A stretch of DNA of 64,000 nt from Actinomadura macra NBRC 14102 (GCF_001552215.1 NZ_BCQT01000006.1:558001-622000); one strand, 5' to 3'. Positions 16,841 to 27,474 are shown, numbered from the stretch's first letter. The notes: generated by a model from the sequence alone, not told the origin. Numbers and translations: made by a program.

Positions 16841-17668
16841 TCACCAGGGGCCGAAGGCCCGCTCCCCGTTCGCCGCGATGGCGGTGCACAGTTCCGCCAC
16901 GTCCACGCCCTTGATCTCGGCCATCGCGCGGACGGTGTAGGGGATCAGGTACGAGGCGTTCGGCTTGCCCCGGTGCGGGATCGGCGTCAGGAACGGCGCG
17001 TCCGTCTCGACCAGGACGAGGTCGAGCGGCGCCACCTTCAGCGCCGCGCGCAGCGGGTCCGCATTCTTGAACGTGACATTCCCGGCGAAGCTCATCAGGT
17101 AGCCGCGCTCGGCGCAGATCTCCGCCATCCGCTCGTCACCCGAGTAGCAGTGGAAGACGACCCGGTCGGGCGCGCCCTCGTCCGCGAGGATCGCGAGCAC
17201 GTCGTCGTGCGCCTCCCGGTCATGGATGACCAGTGCCCGGCCGGTGCGCTTGGCGATGTCGATGTGGCCGCGGAACGACTCCTCCTGGGCCGCCCTGGGC
17301 GCCCAGTCGCGGTAGTAGTCCAGGCCGGTCTCACCGATGGCGCAGACCTTGGGGTGCGCGGCCAGCCGGGCGATGTCGTCCAGGACGGCGGCGGAGATCC
17401 GCGTCGTCTCGTTCGGGTGGATCGCCACCGCCGCGTACACCTGGTCGAACTCGCTGGCGGCCTCCACCGCGAACCGGGAGGACGGCAGGTCACAGCCGAT
17501 CGTGACGATCCGGGTGACACCCACCGCCTTCGACGACGCCAGCTGCTCCTCCACCGGCGTCCCGACGATGTCGAGATGGCAGTGGCTGTCGAACACCGCG
17601 ACGGGCAGCCGGTCGGGCAGCGGCGGGTACGAGCGGGCGGCCTGCCCGTCCTGCTGGTCACGGGTCAC
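16841..17668 (-). CDS. tatD: TatD-family metal-dependent DNase
   Basis: The 275-residue product has the TatD signatures: [16 protein letters not shown] (metal-binding His pair), [26 protein letters not shown] (metal-bridging Glu), [22 protein letters not shown] and [19 protein letters not shown]. The family hydrolyses DNA with divalent metals and has been linked to repair and quality control. Its GTG start at 17668 overlaps the metG TGA stop (GTGA), so the two are translationally coupled. It is followed by rpfB after about 145 bases. Confidence 0.93.
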   Translation of the reverse strand: MTRDQQDGQAARSYPPLPDRLPVAVFDSHCHLDIVGTPVEEQLASSKAVGVTRIVTIGCDLPSSRFAVEAASEFDQVYAAVAIHPNETTRISAAVLDDIARLAAHPKVCAIGETGLDYYRDWAPRAAQEESFRGHIDIAKRTGRALVIHDREAHDDVLAILADEGAPDRVVFHCYSGDERMAEICAERGYLMSFAGNVTFKNADPLRAALKVAPLDLVLVETDAPFLTPIPHRGKPNASYLIPYTVRAMAEIKGVDVAELCTAIAANGERAFGPW

Positions 17669-19458
17669 GGCTTCTCCAGGCGGGCGAGTTCCTCGTCCAC
17701 CACGGACGTGTCGAGCTTCTTGAACAGCGGCACCGGCTTCTGCAGCGGGACCCCCACCTTGACCGGCGTGGACTCCCAGCGGGCCCGGGTGGCGTAGTCG
17801 CCGGTCAGGATGCGGTAGTCGGGGCCGCCGTCCTCCGACACCGTCGTCAGCTCCGGCATGCCGCTCCACACCCCCTCGCCGCCGAGCATCTCGTGCACCT
17901 TCTGGGACGAGTTCGGCAGGAACGGCGTGAGCAGTGTCTTCGCGTCGTCCACGACCTGGAGCGTGGTGTGCAGGATCGACTGGACGCGGGCGGGGTCGTC
18001 CTTCAGCTTCCACGGCGCCTGGTCGGACAGGTACCGGTTCGCGTCACGGACGACGTCGAGCGCCTCGGTGATCGCGTTCTTGAACCGCGACCGCTCCAGC
18101 TCCGCGCCGACCGCGCCGAACGCGGTGCGGCTGCGCTCCATCAGCGCCCGGTCGGCGTCGGTGAGGTCGCCGGGCCCGGGGATCGCGCCGAAGTTCTTCG
18201 CCGCCAGGTTCACCGACCGGTTGACCAGGTTGCCCCAGGCCGCGACCAGTTCGTCGTTGTTGCGGCGGACGAACTCCGCCCAGGTGAAGTCGGTGTCCTG
18301 GTTCTCCGGGCCGGCGATCGCGACGTAGTAGCGCAACGCGTCCACGTCGTAGCGCTCCAGGAAGTCCTTCACGTAGATGACGACCTGCCGGGACGAGGAG
18401 AACTTCCTGCCCTCCATCGTCAGGAACTCCGACGACACCACCTCGGTCGGCACGTTCAGCGCGCCCAGCGAGCCGGGGGTGCCGCCCTTGTCGCCCTGGC
18501 CGCTGTAGCCGAGCAGGATCGCCGGCCAGATCTCGGCGTGGAAGACGATGTTGTCCTTGCCCATGAAGTAGTAGGACAGGGCGTCCGGGTCCTGCCACCA
18601 GGCGCGCCACGCCTCCGGGTCACCCGACCGCCGCGCCCACTCCACCGACGCCGAGAAGTAGCCGATGACCGCGTCGAACCACACGTACAGCTTCTTCGCG
18701 GGGTTCTCGCGCCAGCCGTCCAGCGGGATCGGCACACCCCAGTCGAGGTCGCGGCTGATCGCGCGGGGCTGCATGTCGTCGAGCAGGTTCAGCGCGAACT
18801 TCAGCACGTTCGGGCGCCAGTCACCCTGCTTGCCGCGCAGGTAGCGGCCGAGGACGTCGGTGAAGGCGGGCAGGTCGAGCATCAGATGCTCGGTCTCGAC
18901 GAACTTCGGCTTCTCCCCGTTGATCCGGCTCACCGGGTTGATCAGGTCGATCGGGTCGAGCTGGTTGCCGCAGTTGTCGCACTGGTCGCCGCGCGCGCCG
19001 TCATACCCGCAGATCGGGCAGGTGCCCTCGATGTAGCGGTCGGGCAACGTCCGGCCCGTGGACGGGGAGATCGCACCCATCGTGCTCTTGCTGAAGACAT
19101 AGCCGTTGTCGTAGAGGCCCTTGAAGACCTCCTGGACGACGGCGTAGTGGTTGAGGGTGGTGGTCCGGGTGAACAGGTCGTAGGACATGCCGAGGCCGTG
19201 CAGGTCCTCGGCGATCACGGCGTTGTACCGGTCGGCCAGTTCGCGGGCGGTCACGCCCTCTTTGTCGGCCTGCACCTGGACGGGGGTGCCGTGCTCGTCG
19301 GTGCCGCTGACCATCAGGACCTTGTTGCCCGCCATCCGCTGGTAGCGGCTGAACATGTCGGCGGGCAGCGCGAATCCGGAGACGTGCCCGATGTGACGGG
19401 GCCCGTTGGCGTACGGCCAGGCGGGCGCGGCCAAGATGTGTCGGCTTGACGAGGACAT
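17665..19458 (-). CDS. metG: Methionyl-tRNA synthetase
   Basis: Charges tRNA-Met with methionine. The 597-residue product begins [20 protein letters not shown] and then has the class I HIGH motif RHIGHVSGF, a zinc-binding insert [20 protein letters not shown] with four cysteines (about 150-170), the KMSKS-equivalent KFSSSR near residue 345 and an anticodon-binding helical domain. The C-terminal EMAP/tRNA-binding extension found in some MetRS is absent. The ATG at 19458 opens the sequence at a normal N-terminus. It overlaps tatD by four bases downstream. Confidence 0.96.
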   Translation of the reverse strand: MSSSSRHILAAPAWPYANGPRHIGHVSGFALPADMFSRYQRMAGNKVLMVSGTDEHGTPVQVQADKEGVTARELADRYNAVIAEDLHGLGMSYDLFTRTTTLNHYAVVQEVFKGLYDNGYVFSKSTMGAISPSTGRTLPDRYIEGTCPICGYDGARGDQCDNCGNQLDPIDLINPVSRINGEKPKFVETEHLMLDLPAFTDVLGRYLRGKQGDWRPNVLKFALNLLDDMQPRAISRDLDWGVPIPLDGWRENPAKKLYVWFDAVIGYFSASVEWARRSGDPEAWRAWWQDPDALSYYFMGKDNIVFHAEIWPAILLGYSGQGDKGGTPGSLGALNVPTEVVSSEFLTMEGRKFSSSRQVVIYVKDFLERYDVDALRYYVAIAGPENQDTDFTWAEFVRRNNDELVAAWGNLVNRSVNLAAKNFGAIPGPGDLTDADRALMERSRTAFGAVGAELERSRFKNAITEALDVVRDANRYLSDQAPWKLKDDPARVQSILHTTLQVVDDAKTLLTPFLPNSSQKVHEMLGGEGVWSGMPELTTVSEDGGPDYRILTGDYATRARWESTPVKVGVPLQKPVPLFKKLDTSVVDEELARLEKP

Positions 19459-19666
19459 GGAATCAAGGGTAGTCGCGTCCACCCCCGCAACCGCACCAAT
19501 ATCGGCCCCTGGGGGGCGGCGGGGCGGCTGGAAGGTTCCCGGAGATCTCCGCCCGGCGCCTCCGGGCGGTCCAGGACGCGAGTAGCCTGGTCCGGCGTTT
19601 CGGCCGCACCGACCCCGGGCACCCGAAACCAGCCGCACCAGGAATCGAGCGAGGCAGAAGCGAGGC

Positions 19667-21289
19667 ATGGCCCAGACCACGGCCGGCGAGCCGTCCGTCA
19701 CCGACGAGGAACCGACGACCCGGCAGGACGGGCCGCCCCGCCCGCTCGTCCGCGCGCTGCGCCGCGTCCGGCGGACGCGGCGCGTCGTGTGGCTGGCCCT
19801 GCTGGTGGCGGCGTGCACGGTGCTCGCCCACTGGGTGATCATGACGCCGCCGCTGTACTTCGACCCGTACTACGTGTGGCTCGGCGCCCGCGACTGGCCG
19901 GACGTCCCGCTCACGCAGTGGCCGTTCGACGAGGTCCCGCACCAGGTGACCCGGATCGGGCTGGTGCTGCCCGCGCGGCTCGTCCAGGACGTCCTCGGCC
20001 CCGGCCAGGCCGCCTACTTCGTGATCGCGGCGCTCGGCGGCTGCGCGTTCTTCGTCGGGACCTACCTGGTCGTCCGGTCGCTGTTCGGGGACCTCGCGGG
20101 GCTGGCGTCCGCGCTGGTCCTGCTGGTCAACCCGTTCTTCACGATGACCAACCCGTTCGGCCACGACATCACCTGGTCGACCGGCGTGATGCTGCCCGAC
20201 ATGCCCGGCGCGGGGCTGTTCGCCCTCGGCATGGCGACCCTGGTCGTCGCCGGCCGCCGGACCGGACGCGCCCAGACCCGGTATCTGATCGCCGCCGGGG
20301 CCCTGCTGGCCTCGGCGTTCCTCGTCCGCGAGTTCCTGGCGTTCCTGTTCCTGCCGATCCCCGTGTACCTGTGGCTGCTGCGCATCCCGTGGCGGCGCAA
20401 CGTCACGGTCGGCGCGCCGATGGTCGCGCTCCTGGCGGCCAACCTCGTCCACAACGCGGTGGTCTGGGGTGACCCGCTGGCGGGCCTGATGTCGGCGGCC
20501 GAGCACGGCGGCCAGTCCCGCGACTACGTGACCCGGGAACTGGCGCTGCGCTCCTTCCTGCGCGCGATGCACGACTGGCAGCCGCTCGGCACGATCTTCG
20601 TCGGTCTGCTGGCGCTGACGGTCGTGGGTCTCGCCGTCACCCGCGACCGGCGGCTGGCGCTCGTCCTGGTGTGGTTCTTCACCCTCGCCGTGCCGCTGAC
20701 GGTGCTGTCGGGCGTCCTCGACCCCAACAGCATCTCGCTGCGGGCCTGGCTGCCGCGGTACTGGTTCGCGGTGCTGCCCGCGCTGCTCGCCGGCGGCCTC
20801 GGATCAGTGATCCTGATGATCCGGATGCTGCCGGACGGCCTGGTCCGGCGCGCCCGTGTCCGCACGGTCGTCGCGCCGGTCCTGGCCCTGGCGCTCGGCG
20901 GGTCGTACGCGGTGTCCGCCGTCCGCGCCGTCCCGGACCTGCCGCGCGACACCGCCTGGAACGAGCTGCGCGGCTACCTGGGCGAGCACGGCGAAATCCG
21001 GCTGATCTGCGCCGACCGGCGGCTCGCGCAGACCCTCACCTTCTACACCCGCGACATGTGGGGTAACCCGATCTGGCACGGCGAGATCCGCGACTTCCCG
21101 CACTACATGCCGCAGATCCCCCGCAACGCCCTGGAAGGCCCCATGCTCTACACCCGGTGGCGGGGCCAAGAGTCACCGATAGCCGCCGGCTGGCAACCGT
21201 CCCCAGCCCAAGGCTGGAAGCTCATGTGGCGCTCCTCAGACAACATCCTCCAACTCTGGAACCCACCCCCAAACGCAGCAAAAAGCTGA
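19667..21289 (+). CDS. Polytopic GT-C-like membrane glycosyltransferase, uncharacterised
   Basis: The 540-residue product has a polar N-terminus (about 40 residues) and then about ten hydrophobic segments from residue 40 to about 420, with a large outer-face loop near [20 protein letters not shown], which places acidic/aromatic residues after the first segment as in GT39/ArnT-type enzymes using lipid-linked sugars. [18 protein letters not shown] and [17 protein letters not shown] are prominent. The C-terminal 100 residues look extracytoplasmic. No precise family is recognised. It is divergent from metG and convergent with a second GT-C-like gene; envelope glycan or lipid modification is inference. 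Confidence 0.65.
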   Translation: MAQTTAGEPSVTDEEPTTRQDGPPRPLVRALRRVRRTRRVVWLALLVAACTVLAHWVIMTPPLYFDPYYVWLGARDWPDVPLTQWPFDEVPHQVTRIGLVLPARLVQDVLGPGQAAYFVIAALGGCAFFVGTYLVVRSLFGDLAGLASALVLLVNPFFTMTNPFGHDITWSTGVMLPDMPGAGLFALGMATLVVAGRRTGRAQTRYLIAAGALLASAFLVREFLAFLFLPIPVYLWLLRIPWRRNVTVGAPMVALLAANLVHNAVVWGDPLAGLMSAAEHGGQSRDYVTRELALRSFLRAMHDWQPLGTIFVGLLALTVVGLAVTRDRRLALVLVWFFTLAVPLTVLSGVLDPNSISLRAWLPRYWFAVLPALLAGGLGSVILMIRMLPDGLVRRARVRTVVAPVLALALGGSYAVSAVRAVPDLPRDTAWNELRGYLGEHGEIRLICADRRLAQTLTFYTRDMWGNPIWHGEIRDFPHYMPQIPRNALEGPMLYTRWRGQESPIAAGWQPSPAQGWKLMWRSSDNILQLWNPPPNAAKS

Positions 21290-21419
21290 GCCTCCAAGCC
21301 ACAGGGCTAGAACCCAAACCACCAACAAGCGAAACGTTGCGATCGCGTGCGAAGCCAGGTTCGAGCGTGCGAGAACCTGATCGCGAAGCGAGCCCTCAAG
21401 GGCGAGTCGAAAGCGATGC

Positions 21420-21553
21420 AGCGATCGCCGCACTGCCCGTGGAAGGAAGGGCCTCCAGGGCCCGACCGCCAAGGGCGGTGCAATAAACACAGCGATCGCC
21501 GCACTGCCCGTGGAAGGAAGGGCCGTCAAGGCCCGACCGCCAAGGGCGGTGCA
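21420..21553. repeat. Tandem 71-bp duplication at the 3' end of the GT-C gene
   Basis: Two near-identical units start at 21420 and 21491 (AGCGATCGCCGCACTGCCCG in both) and each ends in the hairpin ACCGCCAAGGGCGGT (21465-21479 and 21536-21550). The right copy carries the last codons and stop of the minus-strand GT-C-like gene, and the left copy repeats them after the stop. It lies between convergent genes, so the hairpins may end transcription from both sides. A related, less ordered stretch of GCGAAGC/GATCGCG words precedes it at about 21330-21415. Confidence 0.8.
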
Positions 21554-23358
21554 GACCACACCACCCAGTCGCCTTCGGGGGTTCGGCGGTGGTCGAGGAC
21601 TTTCCAGCCTTCGGGGGCGCCGCCCGGCCACGTGGCCGTCGGGGGGACGTTCTTGGGCCAGTACAGGACGACCATGTCGACGTTCCGCGGTGGTTTCGTC
21701 CAGCGGGCGTCGAAGATGCTGCCGTCGCTCCACCAGGCCCAGTAGTAGTGGGACAGCCGGATCGTCCAGGGGACGTTCCAGTCGAGCGCGATGGAGCGGG
21801 TGTGCTTGAGGTCGGCGCGCCCGCGCAGGTCGGTGTAGGCGGTCGTCTCGCGGACGAGCGGGCGCGCGATCCGGTCGGTCGCCGTCACCACCATGGCGAG
21901 TGCGACGGCCGCGAGCAGCCCGGCGAGCATCGTCGGGCCCGCCTGCCGGGACGGGCGGCGCAGCAGCGTCGCGAGCACGGCCAGGCCGAGCAGGGTGAGG
22001 CCGGCGAGGGTCGCGTGCCAGAGCCGGAACGACGTCCAGTCCCAGGTCAGGAATGACGTCTCGGGGAAGTCGTAGCGCGTGTAGGTGAAGCGGCTGAGCC
22101 GGTCGCCCGCGTACCACTGGACGACGCACGCCGTGAGGACGGTCAGCGTGACCGCGGCGGAGACCGCACGCAGCAGCGTCTGCCGGGAGGCACGCAGCAG
22201 CACCGCGACGCCGACCGCGAACAGGATCGGGGTGACGCAGGCAAGGTAGCGGCCGTAGACGTAGTTGCCGATGCGGTACTCGACGGGCAGTGCCCCCGAA
22301 GTGGCGAACGCGATGCCCGCGACGATGGCGAGGATGCCGAGCGCGAGGGCGCGCAGCCGCGCCGGTGTTCCCCGCCGGGTCGCGGCGAAGCCGACGGTGA
22401 CCAGGCCGACCGCCGCGAGCCCGCCCGTCGCGACGGCCTGGTACCAGATCTGGCCGGTGCCGAGCGACAGCATCCAGGCGAGGCCGTCCTGGGTGGTGAG
22501 GCGGCGGGCGAGGTTGCCGCTCAGGTTGTTGTCTCCGGCCGGGTACAGGTGCGGCAGCAGTGAGTGGTTGAGGATCGTTCCTGCCATCGTCACGGCCCCG
22601 GCGACCAGTGCGGTGAGCGCCGCGCTGTGCCAGGGACGCCACCGGCACACCACGGCGACCGTCAGCAGCGCGCCGTGTACGAGGAGGAAGACGGCGCCGC
22701 GCGTGTGCGAGGTGTAGGCGAAGGCGACCAGCAGCGACGCCCCCGTCCCGTACAGCGTCACCCGGCGCGGCGCGCGCTCCCCCGGCCTGTTCGGCTCCGT
22801 CAGCCACGAGTGCAGGAGCAGCAGCCAGCCGAGCAGCACCACCGGCAGGACCGCGTCGGTCAGCACGAACTCGGAGTAGAACAGCACGCCCGGCAGCAGC
22901 GCGGTCACGTGCGCGAACACATACGACCAGCGTCGCCGCACCTGGAGGCGGCGCAGCAGCAGGTAGGCCAGCGGCAGCATCAGGGCGCTGATCAGCGCGT
23001 TGATCACCAGCGCGGACCGGTACACCGTCACCGGGTCGTCGCCGATCCAGAACGCGGGTGTCAGCAGCAGCGGGTACCCGCCCCGGTAGACCGTCCCGTA
23101 CGACAGGTCGGCGTCGGTGCCGCCGGTCAGGACGCGTGCGGCGAACAGGTAGCCCGCCTCGTCCGGTGTCGCGACCGGCATCGTCTGCCCGGACGCGAGC
23201 CAGAGCCGTACCGCGACCTGGAGCAGCCAGCCGAGCAGGAACAGCCAGATCCAGCGGCCGCGGCGGGCGGGCGCCGGGACGGTGCCCGTACCGGACGGCG
23301 CGGCCTGTGGGCGCGCGACGCCGGTCCCGGCCCGCCGGGGCTCGATCTCGGTGCTCAT
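21526..23358 (-). CDS. GT39-like polytopic membrane protein
   Basis: The 610-residue product has about a dozen hydrophobic segments from residue 35 to 490. Its first outer loop carries TPDEAGYLFAARVL, the Asp-Glu position typical of lipid-linked-sugar GT-C enzymes (ArnT/Pmt group). FYSEFVLTDAVLPVVLLG corresponds to a further conserved loop, and a long soluble C-terminal tail (about 500-610) follows. The ATG at 23358 gives a plausible cytoplasmic N-terminus. The stop lies within one copy of a tandem repeat. It is downstream of a GT2 gene on the same strand that could supply the polyprenyl-phosphate sugar donor; this link is inference. Confidence 0.68.
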   Translation of the reverse strand: MSTEIEPRRAGTGVARPQAAPSGTGTVPAPARRGRWIWLFLLGWLLQVAVRLWLASGQTMPVATPDEAGYLFAARVLTGGTDADLSYGTVYRGGYPLLLTPAFWIGDDPVTVYRSALVINALISALMLPLAYLLLRRLQVRRRWSYVFAHVTALLPGVLFYSEFVLTDAVLPVVLLGWLLLLHSWLTEPNRPGERAPRRVTLYGTGASLLVAFAYTSHTRGAVFLLVHGALLTVAVVCRWRPWHSAALTALVAGAVTMAGTILNHSLLPHLYPAGDNNLSGNLARRLTTQDGLAWMLSLGTGQIWYQAVATGGLAAVGLVTVGFAATRRGTPARLRALALGILAIVAGIAFATSGALPVEYRIGNYVYGRYLACVTPILFAVGVAVLLRASRQTLLRAVSAAVTLTVLTACVVQWYAGDRLSRFTYTRYDFPETSFLTWDWTSFRLWHATLAGLTLLGLAVLATLLRRPSRQAGPTMLAGLLAAVALAMVVTATDRIARPLVRETTAYTDLRGRADLKHTRSIALDWNVPWTIRLSHYYWAWWSDGSIFDARWTKPPRNVDMVVLYWPKNVPPTATWPGGAPEGWKVLDHRRTPEGDWVVWSAPPLAVGP

Positions 23359-23426
23359 GGTCGTCCTGCGCGTCGGAGGCGCGCGGTCAGGGGAGGAAGA
23401 TCCATTGCCGTACAAGCCTGTCACAG

Positions 23427-23455
23427 TCCGGGCGGGGCATCGTCCGCCGCCCGGA
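23427..23455 (-). terminator. Hairpin between GT2 and GT-C genes
   Basis: TCCGGGCGG (23427-23435) pairs with CCGCCCGGA (23447-23455) in the 193-base gap between the end of the GT2 gene and the start of the downstream GT-C gene. It is a candidate terminator or mRNA-processing hairpin. Confidence 0.45.
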
Positions 23456-23551
23456 AACGCTCAGCAAGTTCTCGGCATTCGGCACGCTCAGCGACGTGGC
23501 CTTCCGCAGATCCGGGCCACGGGTCGCACGGGGCGCACGGGGCGGCCGCCC

Positions 23552-24937
23552 TCAGCTTTCGGACTTACCGCCGGACTCTCCAGACTTCGCCGACTTACTC
23601 GACTTTGCGGACTTCTTGCTCTTCGTGCCCGGCTCGACGGACGCGGCGGTGGCACCCGCCGCGGTGGCACCCGCCCCGGTCGCCGCCTCGGTCGCCGCCT
23701 CCTGCGAGGCGGCCTTCCGCTCGCCCGCGACCTTCGCCGCCGCGGCGTCGACGACGCCCGCGGCCTCCTCGACCGCGTCGGTGAGCGGCGGGTGCTGGCG
23801 GCGGCGGATGCCGAGGATGCTGACGAACAGCGAGGCGAAGATGGCCTGGAAGCTCATCACCAGCGCGGTCGCGGCGGGCACGACGATGCGCAGCGAGTGC
23901 CGCGGGTCCAGTTCACCGAAGCTGTTGACGCGCCAGTGCAGCAGCGACGCGACGAGACCGCCGAGACCCGCGACCGCGAGCAGACCGCCGAGCAGCAGGC
24001 CGCGCTCCAGGCTCCACCAATCGATGATCTTCTGGACCCGCTGGTCATGCGGCAGGAATCCCTCCTGCATCGCGTAGACCTTCGTGAGCAACGCGAACAG
24101 CACCGCCTGGAAGCCGATCACCAACGCGGCGGACGCGCCGACGAGGGTGTCGACGTCGAAGGCGACCTCCCCGACCGTGACCGGTCCGGTGGACAGCGCG
24201 ATGCCCGCGAGCAGCCCGAGCGTCATGAAGACCAGGCCGGGGATCAGGAACAGCCAGCGCGGGCTGTAGAGCATGAGGAAGCGCAGGTGGCGCCAGCCGT
24301 CCCGCCAGGTGTTCAGATGCGGGGCGCGGGACCGCCCGTCCGGCGACAGCGTCGTCGGGACCTCGCGGATGTCGTACTTCTGCAGGGTCGCCTTGACGAC
24401 CATCTCGCTGGCGAACTCCATGCCGCCGGTCTGGAGGCCGAGCCGCAGGATCGACTCCTTGTTGAACGCGCGCAGCCCGCAGTGGAAGTCGCCGATCTTG
24501 CTGCGGAAGAACAGCCGCCCGACGAAGCTCAGCACCGGGTTGCCGAGGTAGCGGTGCAGCGGCGGCATGGCGCCCGGCGCGATACCGCCCTTGAACCGGT
24601 TGCCCATGACGAGGTCGGCGCCGTCGCGCAGCTCGTCCAGGAACGGGCCGAGGGTCGCGAAGTCGTAGGAGTCGTCGGCGTCGCCCATCGCGACGTAACG
24701 CCCGCGCGCGGCACCGATACCGCCCATGAGCGCGTTGCCGTAGCCCTTGTCGAGCACCGGGACGACCCGCGCCCCCGCGTCCCGCGCAAGTTGCTGGCTG
24801 CCGTCGGTGCTGCCGTTGTCGGCGATGACGACCTCGCCGTCGATGCCGCTGTCCTCAAAGAAGCCGATCGTCTTGCGGACGCAGGTCTCGACCGTCTCCG
24901 CCTCGTTGAGACATGGCATCACTACGGAGAGTTCCAC
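23552..24937 (-). CDS. GT2 family polyprenyl-phosphate glycosyltransferase with membrane domain
   Basis: The 461-residue product has an N-terminal GT-A domain: MELSVVMPCLNEAETVETCV, then VVIADNGSTDGSQQLA, the metal-binding AMGDADDSYDF (about 85-95) and GNRFKGGIAPGAMPPLHRYL. These are hallmarks of dolichyl/polyprenyl-phosphate mannose or glucose synthases. About four hydrophobic segments follow (about 225-375), then a low-complexity Ala/Thr/Ser/Lys/Glu tail of 80 residues. It would load a sugar from a nucleotide donor onto a polyprenyl phosphate on the inner membrane face for use by GT-C enzymes such as those flanking it and Pmt nearby. Sugar identity is not readable. Confidence 0.85.
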   Translation of the reverse strand: MELSVVMPCLNEAETVETCVRKTIGFFEDSGIDGEVVIADNGSTDGSQQLARDAGARVVPVLDKGYGNALMGGIGAARGRYVAMGDADDSYDFATLGPFLDELRDGADLVMGNRFKGGIAPGAMPPLHRYLGNPVLSFVGRLFFRSKIGDFHCGLRAFNKESILRLGLQTGGMEFASEMVVKATLQKYDIREVPTTLSPDGRSRAPHLNTWRDGWRHLRFLMLYSPRWLFLIPGLVFMTLGLLAGIALSTGPVTVGEVAFDVDTLVGASAALVIGFQAVLFALLTKVYAMQEGFLPHDQRVQKIIDWWSLERGLLLGGLLAVAGLGGLVASLLHWRVNSFGELDPRHSLRIVVPAATALVMSFQAIFASLFVSILGIRRRQHPPLTDAVEEAAGVVDAAAAKVAGERKAASQEAATEAATGAGATAAGATAASVEPGTKSKKSAKSSKSAKSGESGGKSES

Positions 24938-25248
24938 GCGATCTCCTTCGTTACCCCTGGTGACCGTCTGCGGTGTTGTCCACTAATCTCACGTGTGTTC
25001 CGCCGGGCGGCCCGTCGTCGTTCATGATGCCTGCCGGGAACGGAGAATGCCGGGCGCTCCCCACAAGAGCGCCCGTATCGTGTTGCTCACTTGCAACCGA
25101 AAAACCATCCCCGCCACGGTCACGGGCGGCAGGCTAGGACATCAAGCATACGGGCACGGCGGCCCGGAAAGGTTGGGTCGGCTGTGACGCGCGTGGGAAA
25201 TGCGGTGCCACCAGGCGGGACACCGGACAGCGAAGGGGAGGTGCGGTA
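24938..25248. other. 311-bp divergent intergenic region
   Basis: This gap separates the GT2 gene (minus) from a GT-C-like gene (plus) and must hold both promoters. I see no gene and no clear operator. The sequence around 25080-25140 is comparatively AT-richer, with GCAACCGAAAAACCATCC. GAAGGGGAGG just before 25249 is the ribosome-binding site of the plus-strand gene. Confidence 0.5.
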
Positions 25249-26967
25249 GTGGCGGGCGATTCGCCGCACGGCACCATGCTCGACGAGGGCGCACCCGAGG
25301 AGGCCGCGCTCGACGAGGCCGGGTCCGGCGACACGCCCGGCGGCACGATGACCATCACCGATTCCGCGACCGAGGTCGAGACGGTCTCCGGTTCCGGTCA
25401 AGCCGCCGGTGGCGGTACGGCCACCGACTCCGGAGAGTCACCCGCGCCGGACGAGCCGTCCCCCTCCGGCGACGAGGGGCGGCAGGGCCGCGCGGCCGAG
25501 CTGTGGGCGATGGTCCGCCGACACCCCGCCTTCACTGTGATCATTGCCACAGCGGCGCTGCTCCGGCTGATCGCGATGATCGGCTACCAGCCGGCGATGT
25601 TCTTCAATGACAGCTTCGACTACCTGCACGTCGCGATGGAGCCGTTCCCGCACCCGCTGCGTCCCGACGGCTACTCGTTCCTGCTGCTCGCCCTGAAGCC
25701 GTTCCACAGCTTCGCCCTCGTCGTGCTCGTCCAGCACCTGATGGGCCTGGCGATGGGCGTGATGATCTACGCGCTGCTGCGCCGCAGGTTCGGCCTGCCC
25801 GGCTGGGGGGCGACGATCGCCGCCGCGCCGGTGCTGCTGGACGGCTACCAGATCCAGCTCGAAGAGCTGGTCCTGTCGGACACGATGTTCACGTTCCTGG
25901 TGATGTGCGCGGTCACGCTGCTGCTGTGGCGCGACCGCCCGACCTGGAAGGTCGCCGCGTCCGTGGGGCTCATCGTCGGCGTCGCGTGGCTGACCCGGTC
26001 GGTCGGCATGCCGGTGCTGCTCGGCGTGCTGGCGTTCATGCTGATCCGGCGCAGCGGCTGGCGGCTCATGGCGGTGACGCTGGTGGCGTGCATGCTGCCC
26101 GTCCTGGCCTACATGGGCTGGTACAAGGCCGACAGCGGCAAGTTCGCGATAACCGAGAGCAACGGCATCTTCCTGTATGCGCGCGTCTACAAGTTCGCGG
26201 ACTGCCACAAGATGCACGATCTCCCGGTGAGCGAGTACGCGCTCTGCACCGAGCCCGCGAATCGCCTGCCGAACTCCCAGGACGGCATCTGGAACGCCCG
26301 CTCCCCCCTCAACCGCTACACCGGCAAGCGGTTCAGCCCCGAGAACAACGCGCTCGGCAACGACTTCGCCAAGCGCGCGATCGTCGCGCAACCCGTCGAC
26401 TACCTGCGTGTCGTCGCACACGACTTCTTCAAGGTGTTCCGGTGGGAGCGGACGGTCTTCCCCGACGAGGCCACCTACCGGCAGTACGAGTTCCGCAAGA
26501 CCGGAACGCCCCTGCCCGACTGGCACATGGACGCCGACTCCACCGCGTCCGGTGAGGCGCACGCCTACGAGGACGGCAACGCCCGCACCCAGGTGGTCGA
26601 GCCGTTCGCCGGGGTCATCCGCGGCTACCAGGACTACTTCTACCTGCGCGGCACCATGCTCGGCGGCATCCTGCTGATCGGCCTCGCCGGGATGGTCCCG
26701 CTGTGGCGGCGCTTCGGCGGAGCGGCGCTCCTGCCGTGGACGCTGGCGACCGGCCTGCTCCTCGCACCCGCCGCGACCGCCGAGTTCGACTACCGCTACG
26801 TCCTGCCGGCGGTACCACTGGCGGCCCTGGCGGCGGGGATGGCCTTCACGCCCGAGGCCCGCGGCCGCTTCGCCGCCCTGCCGCGCCGCGTCCGCCGCCT
26901 CACGACCCGCACGCCCAGCGGCGCCACGGGCGCCACAGACCTCGGCCGGACCTCACCAGGCACCTGA
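25249..26967 (+). CDS. Polytopic GT-C-like membrane protein with long acidic N-terminus
   Basis: The 572-residue product has an acidic, Gly/Ser/Thr-rich, probably cytoplasmic N-terminus of about 90 residues. About ten hydrophobic segments follow, with a first outer loop reading MFFNDSFDYLHVAMEPFPHP where an Asp pair occupies the GT-C catalytic position. A large outer loop with several Cys residues (CHKMHD and ALCTEPANR, about 310-340) lies before the final membrane segments. Start is a GTG with GGGGAGG seven bases upstream. It resembles ArnT/GT39-type glycosyltransferases in plan, with no specific family assigned. It is divergent from the GT2 gene. Confidence 0.65.
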   Translation: MAGDSPHGTMLDEGAPEEAALDEAGSGDTPGGTMTITDSATEVETVSGSGQAAGGGTATDSGESPAPDEPSPSGDEGRQGRAAELWAMVRRHPAFTVIIATAALLRLIAMIGYQPAMFFNDSFDYLHVAMEPFPHPLRPDGYSFLLLALKPFHSFALVVLVQHLMGLAMGVMIYALLRRRFGLPGWGATIAAAPVLLDGYQIQLEELVLSDTMFTFLVMCAVTLLLWRDRPTWKVAASVGLIVGVAWLTRSVGMPVLLGVLAFMLIRRSGWRLMAVTLVACMLPVLAYMGWYKADSGKFAITESNGIFLYARVYKFADCHKMHDLPVSEYALCTEPANRLPNSQDGIWNARSPLNRYTGKRFSPENNALGNDFAKRAIVAQPVDYLRVVAHDFFKVFRWERTVFPDEATYRQYEFRKTGTPLPDWHMDADSTASGEAHAYEDGNARTQVVEPFAGVIRGYQDYFYLRGTMLGGILLIGLAGMVPLWRRFGGAALLPWTLATGLLLAPAATAEFDYRYVLPAVPLAALAAGMAFTPEARGRFAALPRRVRRLTTRTPSGATGATDLGRTSPGT

Positions 26968-27046
26968 CCACGGACCTCACGAAGGGCCGCGGCACGGACC
27001 TCACCACGGAGGACGCCCCGGCCCGACCGGCACGGGACGGCCAGCG

Positions 27047-27352
27047 TCACCAGGCGTGCAGGCGGCGCAGATGGAAGATCATCGCGACGTCGCCGCTGCC
27101 ATCGCGGGCCATGGGCACCTGGGTGTGCCTGCCCAGCGGAGTCGAGAACACCTTGATGTTCTGGCTCTGGCACCGCGGGCACACATGATCGACCCAGGGG
27201 GTCATGCACCGCTGCCCGCCCCGCTCGTACACGGCGGCCTCGCCGCCGTGCCCGTCGTCATAGTGGCGGACCTTGAACTTCTCGTTCCAGGTCGTCGCAC
27301 AGGCCTGGCATTCGTAGACCCACACTTCGTGGCTTGACCATGCATCGTGCAC
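27047..27352 (-). CDS. Small zinc-ribbon-like protein
   Basis: The 101-residue product begins MHDAWSSHEVWVYECQACAT and has two CxxC knuckles, CQAC with its preceding Cys and later CPRCQSQ, a typical zinc-ribbon spacing, plus VRHYDDGHGGEAAVYERGG between them. The GTG at 27352 has GAGGGG nine bases upstream; a GTG at 27361 would abut that site. The C-terminus (AMIFHLRRLHAW) is basic and aromatic. Function unknown; nucleic-acid or protein binding is likely for such folds. It lies between the GT-C-like gene (convergent) and rsmI. Confidence 0.6.
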   Translation of the reverse strand: MHDAWSSHEVWVYECQACATTWNEKFKVRHYDDGHGGEAAVYERGGQRCMTPWVDHVCPRCQSQNIKVFSTPLGRHTQVPMARDGSGDVAMIFHLRRLHAW

Positions 27353-27452
27353 GGCCGTCACCCCCTCGCGACGCGAGTGCGCGCTGTCCCGTGGTCACCC
27401 CGAACGTGACGCTGGACGGGTTATTCCCCGGATGACAGGGGTTGGACCGCTC

Positions 27453-27474
27453 CCAGGAAGTGATTATTTCCTGG
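27453..27474 (-). terminator. Inverted repeat over the rsmI stop
   Basis: CCAGGAA (27453-27459) pairs with TTCCTGG (27468-27474), and the rsmI TAA stop lies in the loop. It is a short, moderately stable hairpin, a possible terminator for rsmI; evidence is position and symmetry only. Confidence 0.4.
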
